NCBI GenBank assembly: GCA_030691385.1
Contig: JAUYEI010000124.1
Location: 1 to 53,600 of the forward strand
Source of the DNA: Azonexus sp.
GTDB lineage: Bacteria > Pseudomonadota > Gammaproteobacteria > Burkholderiales > Rhodocyclaceae
DNA length: 53,600 nt
Reading direction: 5' to 3'
Below, piece by piece: positions 41,768-49,119 of this stretch. The notes under the pieces are model-generated. The model worked only from the letters and a program-made list of their open reading frames with translations, did no database searches and was not told the origin of the DNA. The position numbers were made by a program, and so were the translations under genes. How positions within the stretch are numbered: the first letter of the stretch is position 1; each line of letters starts with the position of its first letter.

Positions 41768-42172
41768 ATGCACGTTCAAGCGGAAACCAAACCCTACGAC
41801 AGCATCAACGTCACGCCGATGCTCGACCTCGCCTACGTGCTGCTGGTCATCTTCATCCTGATGACCACGGCTTCGGTGTCGGGCATGTCGATCAACCTGC
41901 CCAAGCCATCGAACAAGCCGAGTACCGAGAAGCACGAGATCAAGATCATCCAGATCAAGCCGGACGGCTCCCTGCACCTGAATGGCGTCGGCGTCACCGT
42001 CCGCGAACTGGAGGTTCAGCTCAAGGCGACGATGGCGCGCGATCCGAAGGCCTCGGTCGTGCTCAAGGGCGACCCGGCGGTCAACTACGCGCGCGTCGTC
42101 GAAGTGCTCGACCTCACCGGTGCCATGGGCATCGGTTCGGTGGGACTCGTCACGGCAAGAATCGGTAACTGA
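41768..42172 (+). CDS. exbD: ExbD/TolR-family protein, copy 2
   Basis: A 134-residue paralogue of the gene before it, with YDSINVTPMLDLAYVLLVIF including the essential Asp. The periplasmic domain starts SGMSINLPKPSNKPSTEKHE and ends GAMGIGSVGLVTARIGN. Its stop codon overlaps the tonB start by 1 bp (TGATG), so the genes are translationally coupled. Two exbD genes in one Ton cluster are known in other bacteria (for example with TonB systems of Xanthomonas), but their joint role with a fused ExbB is not established here. Confidence 0.93.
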   Translation: MHVQAETKPYDSINVTPMLDLAYVLLVIFILMTTASVSGMSINLPKPSNKPSTEKHEIKIIQIKPDGSLHLNGVGVTVRELEVQLKATMARDPKASVVLKGDPAVNYARVVEVLDLTGAMGIGSVGLVTARIGN

Positions 42173-42840
42173 TGAGCATGCAAAACCAGAATCCGCCGCC
42201 GCGTCGCTGGCTGAAGATCGCTGTCCTCGCCTTGCTCGGCGTGGTGGTGCTCGGCCTCATGGTGTGGGGCGTCATGACCCTGATGGGCGGCAAGTCGGGC
42301 AAGCCGCGCAAGCCGCCGGTCGTCACCCTGTTGCCGGATAAACCGCCACCGCCTCCGCCGCCGCCCAAGGAAGAGAAAAAGCCCGAGCCGCCCAAGGAAA
42401 ACCCCAAGGACGTCAAGATGGAGCCGCCCAAAGAGGCGCTGCAGCCGGCCCAGAACGAGCCGCTCAAGATGGAAGGCGCGGCCGGCGATGGCGACAGTGC
42501 CTTCGGTGCCGGCACGGTCGGCCGTGAATACGCCGGCGGCAACATCGGTGCGACCGGCGCTGTGCAGGGCTTGTATGCCGGCCGTTTGCAGCGTCACCTG
42601 CAGGAGCAGTTGAGCCGTAACCGCAAGTTGAAGGAGTCGGATTATCGCGTCACCGTGCGCGTCTGGCTGCGCCGCGACGGGTCGGTCGACAAGGCCGATC
42701 TGGCACAAAGCACCGGCAATAACGGGTTGGACGAACTGCTCCGCGACGCCTTGCTGCAGGTCGCCGCCATGCGCGAAGCGCCGCCGGAAAACATGCCGCA
42801 GCCGATCCGGATCCGCATCACCGCCCGCGGTGCGCCTTAG
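42172..42840 (+). CDS. tonB: TonB-family protein
   Basis: A 222-residue TonB-like protein. A cytoplasmic N-terminus (about 15 residues) is followed by a transmembrane helix (about 16-40, AVLALLGVVVLGLMVWGVM) and a Pro/Lys/Glu-rich spacer starting DKPPPPPPPPKEEKKPEPPK. The C-terminal TonB domain runs from about 135 to 222 (LQRHLQEQLSRNRKLKESDY, VWLRRDGSVDKADLA, RIRITARG). It should couple the proton motive force to an outer membrane partner, but no TonB-dependent receptor with a TonB box is visible in the window. The candidate partners are the porin that follows or the secretion locus upstream. The start at 42172 overlaps exbD. Confidence 0.9.
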   Translation: MSMQNQNPPPRRWLKIAVLALLGVVVLGLMVWGVMTLMGGKSGKPRKPPVVTLLPDKPPPPPPPPKEEKKPEPPKENPKDVKMEPPKEALQPAQNEPLKMEGAAGDGDSAFGAGTVGREYAGGNIGATGAVQGLYAGRLQRHLQEQLSRNRKLKESDYRVTVRVWLRRDGSVDKADLAQSTGNNGLDELLRDALLQVAAMREAPPENMPQPIRIRITARGAP

Positions 42841-42876
42841 TCACGAATTGAAATAGAGAAACCCAGAGAGAAATCC

Positions 42877-44514
42877 ATGAAATTCACGCAAAAACCCTTG
42901 CACAAAGCCATGGTCGGCGTCTTCGTCGGCCTGTTGGCGGCCGGCCAGCCGGCACTGGCCAACGACCGGGAATCGCTTGAAACCCTGCGCGAAACGACGC
43001 TCAATCTGATTGATGCGCTGGTCGAGCAGGGGATTTTCAGCCGCGAAAAGGCCGATGCCATGGTCAAGGCCGCCCAGGCCAAGGCCGCGAAAACCGCCAC
43101 CCGCGAAAAACCGAAGGGCTCAACGCCGGTTCGCGTCCAGTACCTGCCCGAGACGGTCAAGAACGAGATTCGCGACCAGTTGCGTCAGGAAGTGCTGGCC
43201 CAGGCCAAGAACGAACGCTGGGCCGAACCCAATGCCGTGCCGTCGTGGCTGGATCGGATCAAGTGGGAAGGGGATATTCGGGTTCGTTACCAGATGGAAG
43301 ATTTTGCGAAGAGCAACGCAAATCCCGACGATTATTATATTCAGTCTGAGTCCACTAGTCCTGAAAAAACGCGTGCAGCGGGCTTCATTCCGGTGTCGGC
43401 CAATTCCCTGCATGATCGTGAGCGCTTCCGTCTGCGGGCCAGGCTGGGCATGCTGGCCAAGGTGTCTGACGACTGGAGCGCCGGTATCCGGTTGGCGACC
43501 GGCACCATGAGCGACCGAGTGTCGACCAACCAGACGATGGGTCAGGATTTCAACAAGTACCAGTTCCTGCTGGATCGTGCGTATGTGAAATATGATCCGG
43601 CTGAATGGTTGTCGGTCACTGGCGGCCGCATTCCCAATCCCTGGATGTCGACAGACCTGGTCTGGAGCGAAAACCTGAACTTTGAGGGTTTTGCAGCTAC
43701 GCTCAAGCCCAGTTTTGCCAATGGCGATTTTCGCCCGTTCCTGACGGTTGGGGCATTTCCTTTGCGTGAGGATGGTCCGCCAGCCAAGAGCAGCCGCTGG
43801 TTGCGCGGAGCGCAGTTGGGGGCCAAGTGGCAACTGGTGCCGAATACCCGCTTGAACTTCGGGGTGGCTCTCTATGATTATGACAATCTTGAAGGTCGTC
43901 CGGAAACGCTGGCGAATTACACGCTATACAATTCGATCCTCGGTTCGGCAACCTATGGCCAGTACGAATATGGCTCCGGCTTGCGTCAGAAAGGCAATAC
44001 GCTGTTCAATACGGCTTACCAAACGGATACGAACAGAATCTGGGGCCTCGCCTCCAGGTTCCGCCCGGTCAGCCTGACTGCCTCGCTCGATCTGGCCCAT
44101 TTTGATCCGGTCCATGTCGTGCTGACGGCCGATTACGTCAAGAACACGGCTTTCGATCGCAGCGAAATCCAGCGTCGCACAGGCCTCAATCTGACCGATG
44201 GCAAGGACTACGGTTACCTCTTCAAGCTTGCCGTCGGCATGCCCAGGCTTGAGAAACGGCACGACTGGCAGACCAGCTTCACTTACCGTTATCTCGGTTC
44301 GGATGCCACGGTCGACGCCTTTACCGACTCGGATTTCGGCCTTGGTGGTACCAACCTCAAGGGCTACCTGTTGGGGGTGAACTATGGTGTGGACCAGAAC
44401 GCGTGGCTGTCCCTGCGCTGGATGTCGGCACAGTCGATCGAGTCTTTCTCGCTCAACCCTAACCATCGCTTCGCGGTGGATTTGCTGCAGGCTGACGTCA
44501 ATGTGCGCTTCTAA
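42877..44514 (+). CDS. Putative outer membrane porin
   Basis: A 545-residue beta-barrel protein of the putative-porin family (Porin_5 type). A signal peptide (about 1-28, ending ALA) is followed by a helical, possibly trimerising segment (about 30-110, rich in Glu/Lys/Ala). The barrel starts near WLDRIKWEGDIRVRYQMEDF and continues with alternating strands to the terminal Phe (LLQADVNVRF), the BamA recognition signal. No plug domain or TonB box is visible, so it is not a classic TonB-dependent receptor. It follows tonB by 36 bp and probably acts with the Ton-like module. The next gene overlaps its end by 14 bp. Confidence 0.85.
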   Translation: MKFTQKPLHKAMVGVFVGLLAAGQPALANDRESLETLRETTLNLIDALVEQGIFSREKADAMVKAAQAKAAKTATREKPKGSTPVRVQYLPETVKNEIRDQLRQEVLAQAKNERWAEPNAVPSWLDRIKWEGDIRVRYQMEDFAKSNANPDDYYIQSESTSPEKTRAAGFIPVSANSLHDRERFRLRARLGMLAKVSDDWSAGIRLATGTMSDRVSTNQTMGQDFNKYQFLLDRAYVKYDPAEWLSVTGGRIPNPWMSTDLVWSENLNFEGFAATLKPSFANGDFRPFLTVGAFPLREDGPPAKSSRWLRGAQLGAKWQLVPNTRLNFGVALYDYDNLEGRPETLANYTLYNSILGSATYGQYEYGSGLRQKGNTLFNTAYQTDTNRIWGLASRFRPVSLTASLDLAHFDPVHVVLTADYVKNTAFDRSEIQRRTGLNLTDGKDYGYLFKLAVGMPRLEKRHDWQTSFTYRYLGSDATVDAFTDSDFGLGGTNLKGYLLGVNYGVDQNAWLSLRWMSAQSIESFSLNPNHRFAVDLLQADVNVRF

Positions 44515-45091
44515 AACCAGGCTGTCGGCCCTGTTGCTGGCGGCGGCGTTGGCTGCAACGCCGGCCCTGGCTGCCGAAAAAAAGGCTGATCCGAACAGGG
44601 GTGAGGTGCGTCGTTTGCAGCAGGTGCAGCGTCAACTCGAGCAGGAAAAAAACCAGCTGACCGAACAAAAGGCCGCTGCCGAAAGCGAACTGGGTGAGGT
44701 TCGCAAGAAGGTGGATGGCGAGTCACGTCGGGCTGCTGCGCTGAGTCGCGATGTCAGCGCCTTGCGCTCGGAGCGAGAGGCCACCGCCGCCAGGCTGGCC
44801 GAAACCGAGGCCGAATTGCGCAAGACCCAGGAGGCACAGCGGGCAGCCGAAGCTGAAGGCAAGCGCCTGCAGGCTGCGCTGGCGGCCGAAAAGCAGCAGC
44901 TGGCGACGTGCACCGAGCGCGGCCAGGAATTGCGCAAGGTGAGTAGCCAGGTGCTCGATCTCTATGAAAAGAAAAGCTGCCTCGACAGCAGCTTGCAGCG
45001 CGAGCCTTTCACCGGCCTGAAGCGGGTCGAGATCGAGAACGCGGTCGAGGACATGCGCGAGAAGCTGGATAGCCAGCGCGTCGGCTCGTGA
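44501..45091 (+). CDS. Periplasmic coiled-coil protein
   Basis: A 196-residue protein with a signal peptide (about 1-24, ending ALAAE) and an almost continuous coiled coil from about 30 to 160 (VQRQLEQEKNQLTEQKAAAE and heptads up to AEKQQLATCTERG). A short C-terminal segment contains two Cys (TCTERG, KSCLDSS) and the motif REPFTGLKRVEIENAVEDMR. ATG 44501 lies inside the end of the porin gene, so the two are coupled. Its size and domain plan fit a periplasmic linker or clamp between inner and outer membrane parts of the module. Its function is unknown. Confidence 0.82.
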   Translation: MCASKTRLSALLLAAALAATPALAAEKKADPNRGEVRRLQQVQRQLEQEKNQLTEQKAAAESELGEVRKKVDGESRRAAALSRDVSALRSEREATAARLAETEAELRKTQEAQRAAEAEGKRLQAALAAEKQQLATCTERGQELRKVSSQVLDLYEKKSCLDSSLQREPFTGLKRVEIENAVEDMREKLDSQRVGS

Positions 45092-45789
45092 GCGTCGGCA
45101 CGCTGGCGCGGGGCTTGTCTTTTCCGGCGCCGGCCGTGGCCCGCGCCTTGCCGTTCGCGGTTTTCATCGGCCTGATGGCCGCCGAGCCGTGGTTGGCGGC
45201 GCAGTTGGGGGGCGTGATCGATTCCCGCTGGTTGTACGGCATTCGTGCTGCGCTGGTGGCTGGCCTGCTGTTCGTTTTTTGGCCGAGCTTCACGGAACTG
45301 ACTGCGGCGCGTCGTCCGTCCATTCGGGAATTCGGACTGGCCCTGGCGGCTGGCCTGATTGTTCTGGCCATCTGGTTGTTGCTGGATTCCGGGATTTTCG
45401 TGCTCGGCCAGTCGGGTTCCGGATTCGAGCCGCGCGCGACCGATGGCAGCATCGACTGGTCGCTGGCCTTGATGCGACTGGCCGGGGCTGCGCTGGTGGT
45501 GCCGCTCATGGAAGAACTGTTCTGGCGCTCGCTGGTCATGCGCTGGCTGGAAGAGGCCGATTTTTCGGGGCTCGAGCCGGCGCGCATCGGTCTGCGCGCC
45601 GTGCTCTTTTCCAGCCTCGCTTTCGGGCTTGAGCACAGTCAGTGGGCGGCGGGCATGCTGGCTGGCCTGGTCTATGGCTGGCTCTATGTGCGTAGCGGCA
45701 ATCTGTGGGTGGCCATTGCCGCTCATGCCGTGACCAACGCCGGCCTGGGTATCTGGGTGCTGGCGACCGGCGCCTGGTATTTCTGGTGA
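45088..45789 (+). CDS. CPBP/CAAX-type intramembrane protease, PEP-CTERM-associated
   Basis: A 233-residue membrane protein with about seven helices. It starts with GTG 45088, overlapping the previous gene by 4 bp. The CPBP (Abi) glutamate motif EELFWRSLVMRW is at about 152-163, followed by FGLEHSQWAAGMLAGLVYGW and HAVTNAGLG; the conserved Glu-Glu, His and His are all present. It resembles the CAAX prenyl protease-related family associated with exosortase systems (TIGR03008). It could process an adhesin, the TonB module or a PEP-CTERM protein in the membrane; the substrate is unknown. It probably ends the operon. Confidence 0.85.
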   Translation: MSVGTLARGLSFPAPAVARALPFAVFIGLMAAEPWLAAQLGGVIDSRWLYGIRAALVAGLLFVFWPSFTELTAARRPSIREFGLALAAGLIVLAIWLLLDSGIFVLGQSGSGFEPRATDGSIDWSLALMRLAGAALVVPLMEELFWRSLVMRWLEEADFSGLEPARIGLRAVLFSSLAFGLEHSQWAAGMLAGLVYGWLYVRSGNLWVAIAAHAVTNAGLGIWVLATGAWYFW

Positions 45790-45855
45790 GAAGTGTGGCG
45801 GAAATCTAAATATCATCGTCCGGTAATCTTGCCGGAATATCCTGAGCGGCTGTGA

Positions 45856-46575
45856 ATGCAAGAAAATGGGCGAGAGATGTCAGCAAGGGTTCTTGTCGTT
45901 GAAGATGAGCCGTACGTCAACGAGTTGATCACGATTAACCTCAAGCACGCTGGTTTTGAGGTGCATGCCGTCGACAGTGCCGAGGCGGCCTGGCAGGTTC
46001 TGTCGTCGAATGTACCCGATGTCTTGCTGATCGACTGGATGCTGCCCGGCATGTCCGGTTTTCAGTTGATCCGCCACATCCGCGCCGATTCGCGCTGGCG
46101 TGAAATCCCCGTGATCATGCTGACCGCCCGCAGCGAAGAGGTCGACAAGATTTCCGCGCTGGAAATCGGCGCCGACGACTACGTGACCAAGCCATTCTCA
46201 CCACGCGAACTGGTCGCCCGCGTCAAGGCGGTGATCCGTCGGCGCGACCCGAAAATGCTTGAAGGCTCGGTCGAAATCGGCGGTTTGCGCCTGGTGCCCA
46301 ATTCGCGCAAGGCGCTGGCCGGTGAGGAGCCGATCGGTCTCGGGCCGACCGAGTTCCGTTTGCTGCATTTCCTGATGACCCACGCCGAGCGCGTCCATAG
46401 CCGTGGCCAGTTGCTCGATTATGTCTGGGGCGGTCGTTCGCACATCGAGGAGCGGACGGTCGACGTGCATATCCGTCGCCTGCGCAGCGTTCTCGAAAAC
46501 CACGCGCTGGATGGCATGGTGCAGACCGTGCGCGGCATGGGCTATCGTTTCTCGATCACGCCGGATGGCAACTGA
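45856..46575 (+). CDS. phoB: PhoB-like response regulator (OmpR family)
   Basis: A 239-residue two-component regulator. The receiver domain has the acidic pair Glu16-Asp17, phosphoacceptor Asp60 (DVLLIDWMLPG), Thr90 and Lys112 (YVTKPFSP). The winged-helix domain has GPTEFRLLHFLMTHAERVHS, RGQLLDYVWG, EERTVDVHIRRLR and MVQTVRGMGYRFS. The DNA-binding half is very close to PhoB. The start could be ATG 45856 or 45877 (MSARVLVVEDE). No histidine kinase gene is adjacent; in the common arrangement phoR follows phoB, so this is an orphan in the window. It probably controls phosphate-starvation genes; the nuclease, nucleotidase and PstS-like genes would suit such a response, but no Pho box was identified. 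Confidence 0.88.
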   Translation: MQENGREMSARVLVVEDEPYVNELITINLKHAGFEVHAVDSAEAAWQVLSSNVPDVLLIDWMLPGMSGFQLIRHIRADSRWREIPVIMLTARSEEVDKISALEIGADDYVTKPFSPRELVARVKAVIRRRDPKMLEGSVEIGGLRLVPNSRKALAGEEPIGLGPTEFRLLHFLMTHAERVHSRGQLLDYVWGGRSHIEERTVDVHIRRLRSVLENHALDGMVQTVRGMGYRFSITPDGN

Positions 46576-46590
46576 ACCAAGGGTTCCGGC

Positions 46591-46630
46591 TTTTTGATTT
46601 TGGCCAAAATTTCCGGTTGACCGTGGGAAT
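46591..46630 (-). repeat. Dispersed bipartite palindromic element, intact copy (inverted)
   Basis: On the minus strand it reads ATTCCCACGGTCAACCGGAA then ATTTTGGCCAAAATCAAAAA. It lies in the 69-bp space between the converging phoB-like and transglycosylase genes, where it could fold near both 3' ends. Both palindromes are perfect. Confidence 0.85.
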
Positions 46631-46644
46631 GGTCTGGAAGCCGC

Positions 46645-47259
46645 TCAGCTACCCTGCATCCGACGGTAATGCGCGACGACCAGCGGCACGTAGCGCCGGG
46701 TTTCGGCGTAGGGCGGCAGGCGGCGGCCATGGCGGATGACGGCGTTTTCGCCGGCGTTGTAGGCGGCCAGCGCCAGTTCCAGATTGTTGTCGAACAGGGT
46801 TAGCAGGTCGCGCAGATAACGGGCGCCGGCACGGATGTTTTCGCCGGGGTCGAGCAGGTTGACCGTGCCGTAGCGTTTGGCGGTGCCGGGCAGCAACTGC
46901 ATCAGGCCGGTCGCCCCTTTCGGTGAAACGGCGCCCTGGTTGTAGCCCGATTCGACGGTGATCACCGCATGCAGCAGTTTGGCGTCGACGCCGGTGTCGC
47001 TGCTGGCGCGCATGACCGAATCGTGAAACGGCCGCTGGCCGTAGGGCAGGGCGAGGACGCCGCGCGGTGCGCGCAAGGCGGTGCGGGCCGGTTCGAAACG
47101 GTCGGCCAGCACCAGCCGGTAGCGCTTGTCGTCCGGGATGTTGCTCAGGTGCTCGACCCCGTCGTCGTCAACAAAGCCGAAAATGCCGCCGGCCGCCTGC
47201 ACTTGCAGCGGAGCAAGTGCGGTGACGGCAAGACAGAAGAGGGCTGAGTTGAGGTGCAT
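46645..47259 (-). CDS. Lytic transglycosylase (SLT family) with DUF4124-like N-terminus
   Basis: A 204-residue exported peptidoglycan-cleaving enzyme. A signal peptide (about 1-23) is followed by a small DUF4124-like segment (GIFGFVDDDGVEHLSNIP). The transglycosylase domain has the catalytic Glu103 (ITVESGYNQGAVSPKGA), then GLMQLLPGTAKRYG, NIRAGARYLRDLL and LALAAYNAGENAV. It cuts the glycan strand without water, leaving 1,6-anhydro ends. Such enzymes often open the wall for secretion or pilus machines, and the GspG-F-E block begins 231 bp away on the other strand. No lipobox is seen, so it is probably soluble in the periplasm. Confidence 0.92.
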   Translation of the reverse strand: MHLNSALFCLAVTALAPLQVQAAGGIFGFVDDDGVEHLSNIPDDKRYRLVLADRFEPARTALRAPRGVLALPYGQRPFHDSVMRASSDTGVDAKLLHAVITVESGYNQGAVSPKGATGLMQLLPGTAKRYGTVNLLDPGENIRAGARYLRDLLTLFDNNLELALAAYNAGENAVIRHGRRLPPYAETRRYVPLVVAHYRRMQGS

Positions 47260-47490
47260 GGTCGAATGATGGTCCAGTTGTCCGTCCAGCTTAACCGGCC
47301 TGTGTTACCGGAAATTGACCGGCGGATGAGCAGGTTCGGCGAGCCTTTGGCGAGCGCGGCGTCATGGTCGTGTAACGCAGCTTGCATAGAATTATGGTCC
47401 AGATTCCTAATTTCCTTTGGCGAACCCGTGTTGCACAAACTAATTTCCCGAGTCCTTGGCCGCTTTTTTGCACCCGCTGCCGTTTCCCGG

Positions 47491-47895
47491 ATGCGCCAGC
47501 GCGGATTTACCCTGCTTGAATTGCTCGTCGTCATGGTCATCATCGGCCTGCTCGCCGGCTATGTCGGGCCGAAGTATTTTTCGCAGATCGGCAAATCGGA
47601 AATCAAGGCGACGCGAGCCCAGATCGACGGTCTTGAAAAGGCCCTCGACCAGTATCGCCTCGATGTCGGTCGCTACCCCAATACCGAGCAGGGACTGGCC
47701 GCGCTGACCAGGCGCCCGGCCGGCGAGAGCCGCTGGCGGGGGCCCTACCTCAAGAAGGAGGTGCCGGTCGACCCGTGGGGCGCCGCCTACCAGTACGCCC
47801 AGCCCGGAGAGCGCGGCGACTTCGATCTCTTCTCCTTCGGCAAGGATGGCAAGGCCGGCGGCGAGGACGAAAACGCCGATATCACCAACTGGTGA
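47491..47895 (+). CDS. gspG: Type II secretion major pseudopilin GspG
   Basis: A 134-residue protein. ATG 47491 gives the short leader MRQRG before FTLLELLVVMVIIGLLAGYV (Glu at mature position 5). The open frame extends far upstream (to 47254), but those residues have no pilin character. The full GspG signature is present: YRLDVGRYPNTEQGLAAL, WRGPYLKKEVPVDPWG and the tail SFGKDGKAGGEDENADITNW, which carries the calcium-binding residues of the family. It is the best candidate for the major pseudopilin. It is followed closely by gspF and gspE. Confidence 0.93.
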   Translation: MRQRGFTLLELLVVMVIIGLLAGYVGPKYFSQIGKSEIKATRAQIDGLEKALDQYRLDVGRYPNTEQGLAALTRRPAGESRWRGPYLKKEVPVDPWGAAYQYAQPGERGDFDLFSFGKDGKAGGEDENADITNW

Positions 47896-47908
47896 GCTTC
47901 CAATAACA

Positions 47909-49093
47909 ATGGATTACGACGTGATGGCCGTCTTTCCCGGTCGGGGTGTTTGCCGACTGACGGTCGCGGCCGAATCGCCTGAACTGCTTGCCGCGGCGCC
48001 CGCCCTGCAGGGCGGCGTCATCGTCTCGTCGCGGCCGCTTGGCCCGCGCAGCGGGCGGACGCGCGGCGGCAAGTTCCCGTTGCCGCTGTTCACCCGGCAG
48101 ATGCTCTCGCTGCTCAAGGCCGGGCTGACCGTGGTCGAAGGCCTCGAGACGCTGTCCGAGCAGGACCAGGGTTCGGCGACCTCGGAGGTGTTGACGCAAC
48201 TGCTCGGCCACCTGCGCGAAGGTCAGTCGCTGTCCACCGCCATGCAGCACCATCCCGAAGCTTTTCCCGATCTCTACGTGGCGACGGTCAGGGCCAGCGA
48301 GCGCACCGGCGACATGCCCGAAGCGCTGCAGCGTTATATCGTCTTCCACGAAAAACTGGCCGACCTCAAGAAGAAGATCGTCAGCGCCGCCATCTACCCG
48401 GTCTTGCTGATGTCGGTCGGGGCGATCGTCACGCTCTTCCTGCTCGGCTACGTCGTGCCGCGCTTTGCCCTGGTCTTCGCCGATAGCGGGCGCGATCCGG
48501 AAGGCTTGTCGAGCCTGCTTTTCGCCTGGGGCGGCTTCATCAACAACCACGCTGCGGGGCTGGCGATCGGTGTCGCGCTGGCCATTGCCGGTCTGGTCGG
48601 CCTCTTTTCGCTGCCACCGGTACGCGCTGCCGTTGCCCGTGCCGCCTGGCGTGTGCCGGCCCTCGGCGAGCGCATCCGGCTGATTTTTCTCGCCCGTTTT
48701 TACCGGACCACCGGCATGCTGTTGCGCGCCGGCATTCCCCTCAAAACGACGCTCGGCATGGTCGCCGACATCCTGCCCGTCGCCCTGCGCACCGGCTTGC
48801 TGCAGGCGGTGGCCGACATCGAACAGGGGCGGCCGTTTTCGCAGGCGGCCGAACGGGGCGGCCTGACCACGCCGGTGGCGCTGCGCATGATTGCCGTCGG
48901 CGAACGCAGCGGTCAGCTCGGCGACATGATGGAAGCGGTCGCCACCTTTTACGACGAGGAAATCAACCGCCTCGTCGACATGTTCACCCGACTCTTCGAG
49001 CCCTTGCTCATGACGGTGATCGGCGGCGTCATCGGCGGCATCGTGCTGCTGCTGTACATGCCGATCTTCGAACTGGCCGGCAATTTCCAGTGA
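47909..49093 (+). CDS. gspF: Type II secretion inner membrane platform protein GspF
   Basis: A 394-residue polytopic protein. ATG 47909 (MDYDVMAVFPGRGV) lies 13 bp after gspG; the frame extends further upstream without family similarity. There are two T2SSF domains, about 75-195 (FTRQMLSLLKAGLTVVEGLE) and about 275-390 (FYRTTGMLLRAGIPLKTTLG, ALRMIAVGERSGQLGDMMEA). Three membrane helices follow the first domain and end the protein (LMTVIGGVIGGIVLLLYMPI). It links the ATPase to pseudopilus assembly. Its stop overlaps the GTG at 49090. Confidence 0.94.
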   Translation: MDYDVMAVFPGRGVCRLTVAAESPELLAAAPALQGGVIVSSRPLGPRSGRTRGGKFPLPLFTRQMLSLLKAGLTVVEGLETLSEQDQGSATSEVLTQLLGHLREGQSLSTAMQHHPEAFPDLYVATVRASERTGDMPEALQRYIVFHEKLADLKKKIVSAAIYPVLLMSVGAIVTLFLLGYVVPRFALVFADSGRDPEGLSSLLFAWGGFINNHAAGLAIGVALAIAGLVGLFSLPPVRAAVARAAWRVPALGERIRLIFLARFYRTTGMLLRAGIPLKTTLGMVADILPVALRTGLLQAVADIEQGRPFSQAAERGGLTTPVALRMIAVGERSGQLGDMMEAVATFYDEEINRLVDMFTRLFEPLLMTVIGGVIGGIVLLLYMPIFELAGNFQ

Positions 49094-49119
49094 ACAGACC
49101 AAGGGAGGCGCACTTGTCG

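Noticed and set aside
47254-47490. Upstream extension of the gspG frame
   Set aside because: It has no pilin-like leader character and overlaps the transglycosylase start region. The ATG at 47491 gives a standard prepilin leader.
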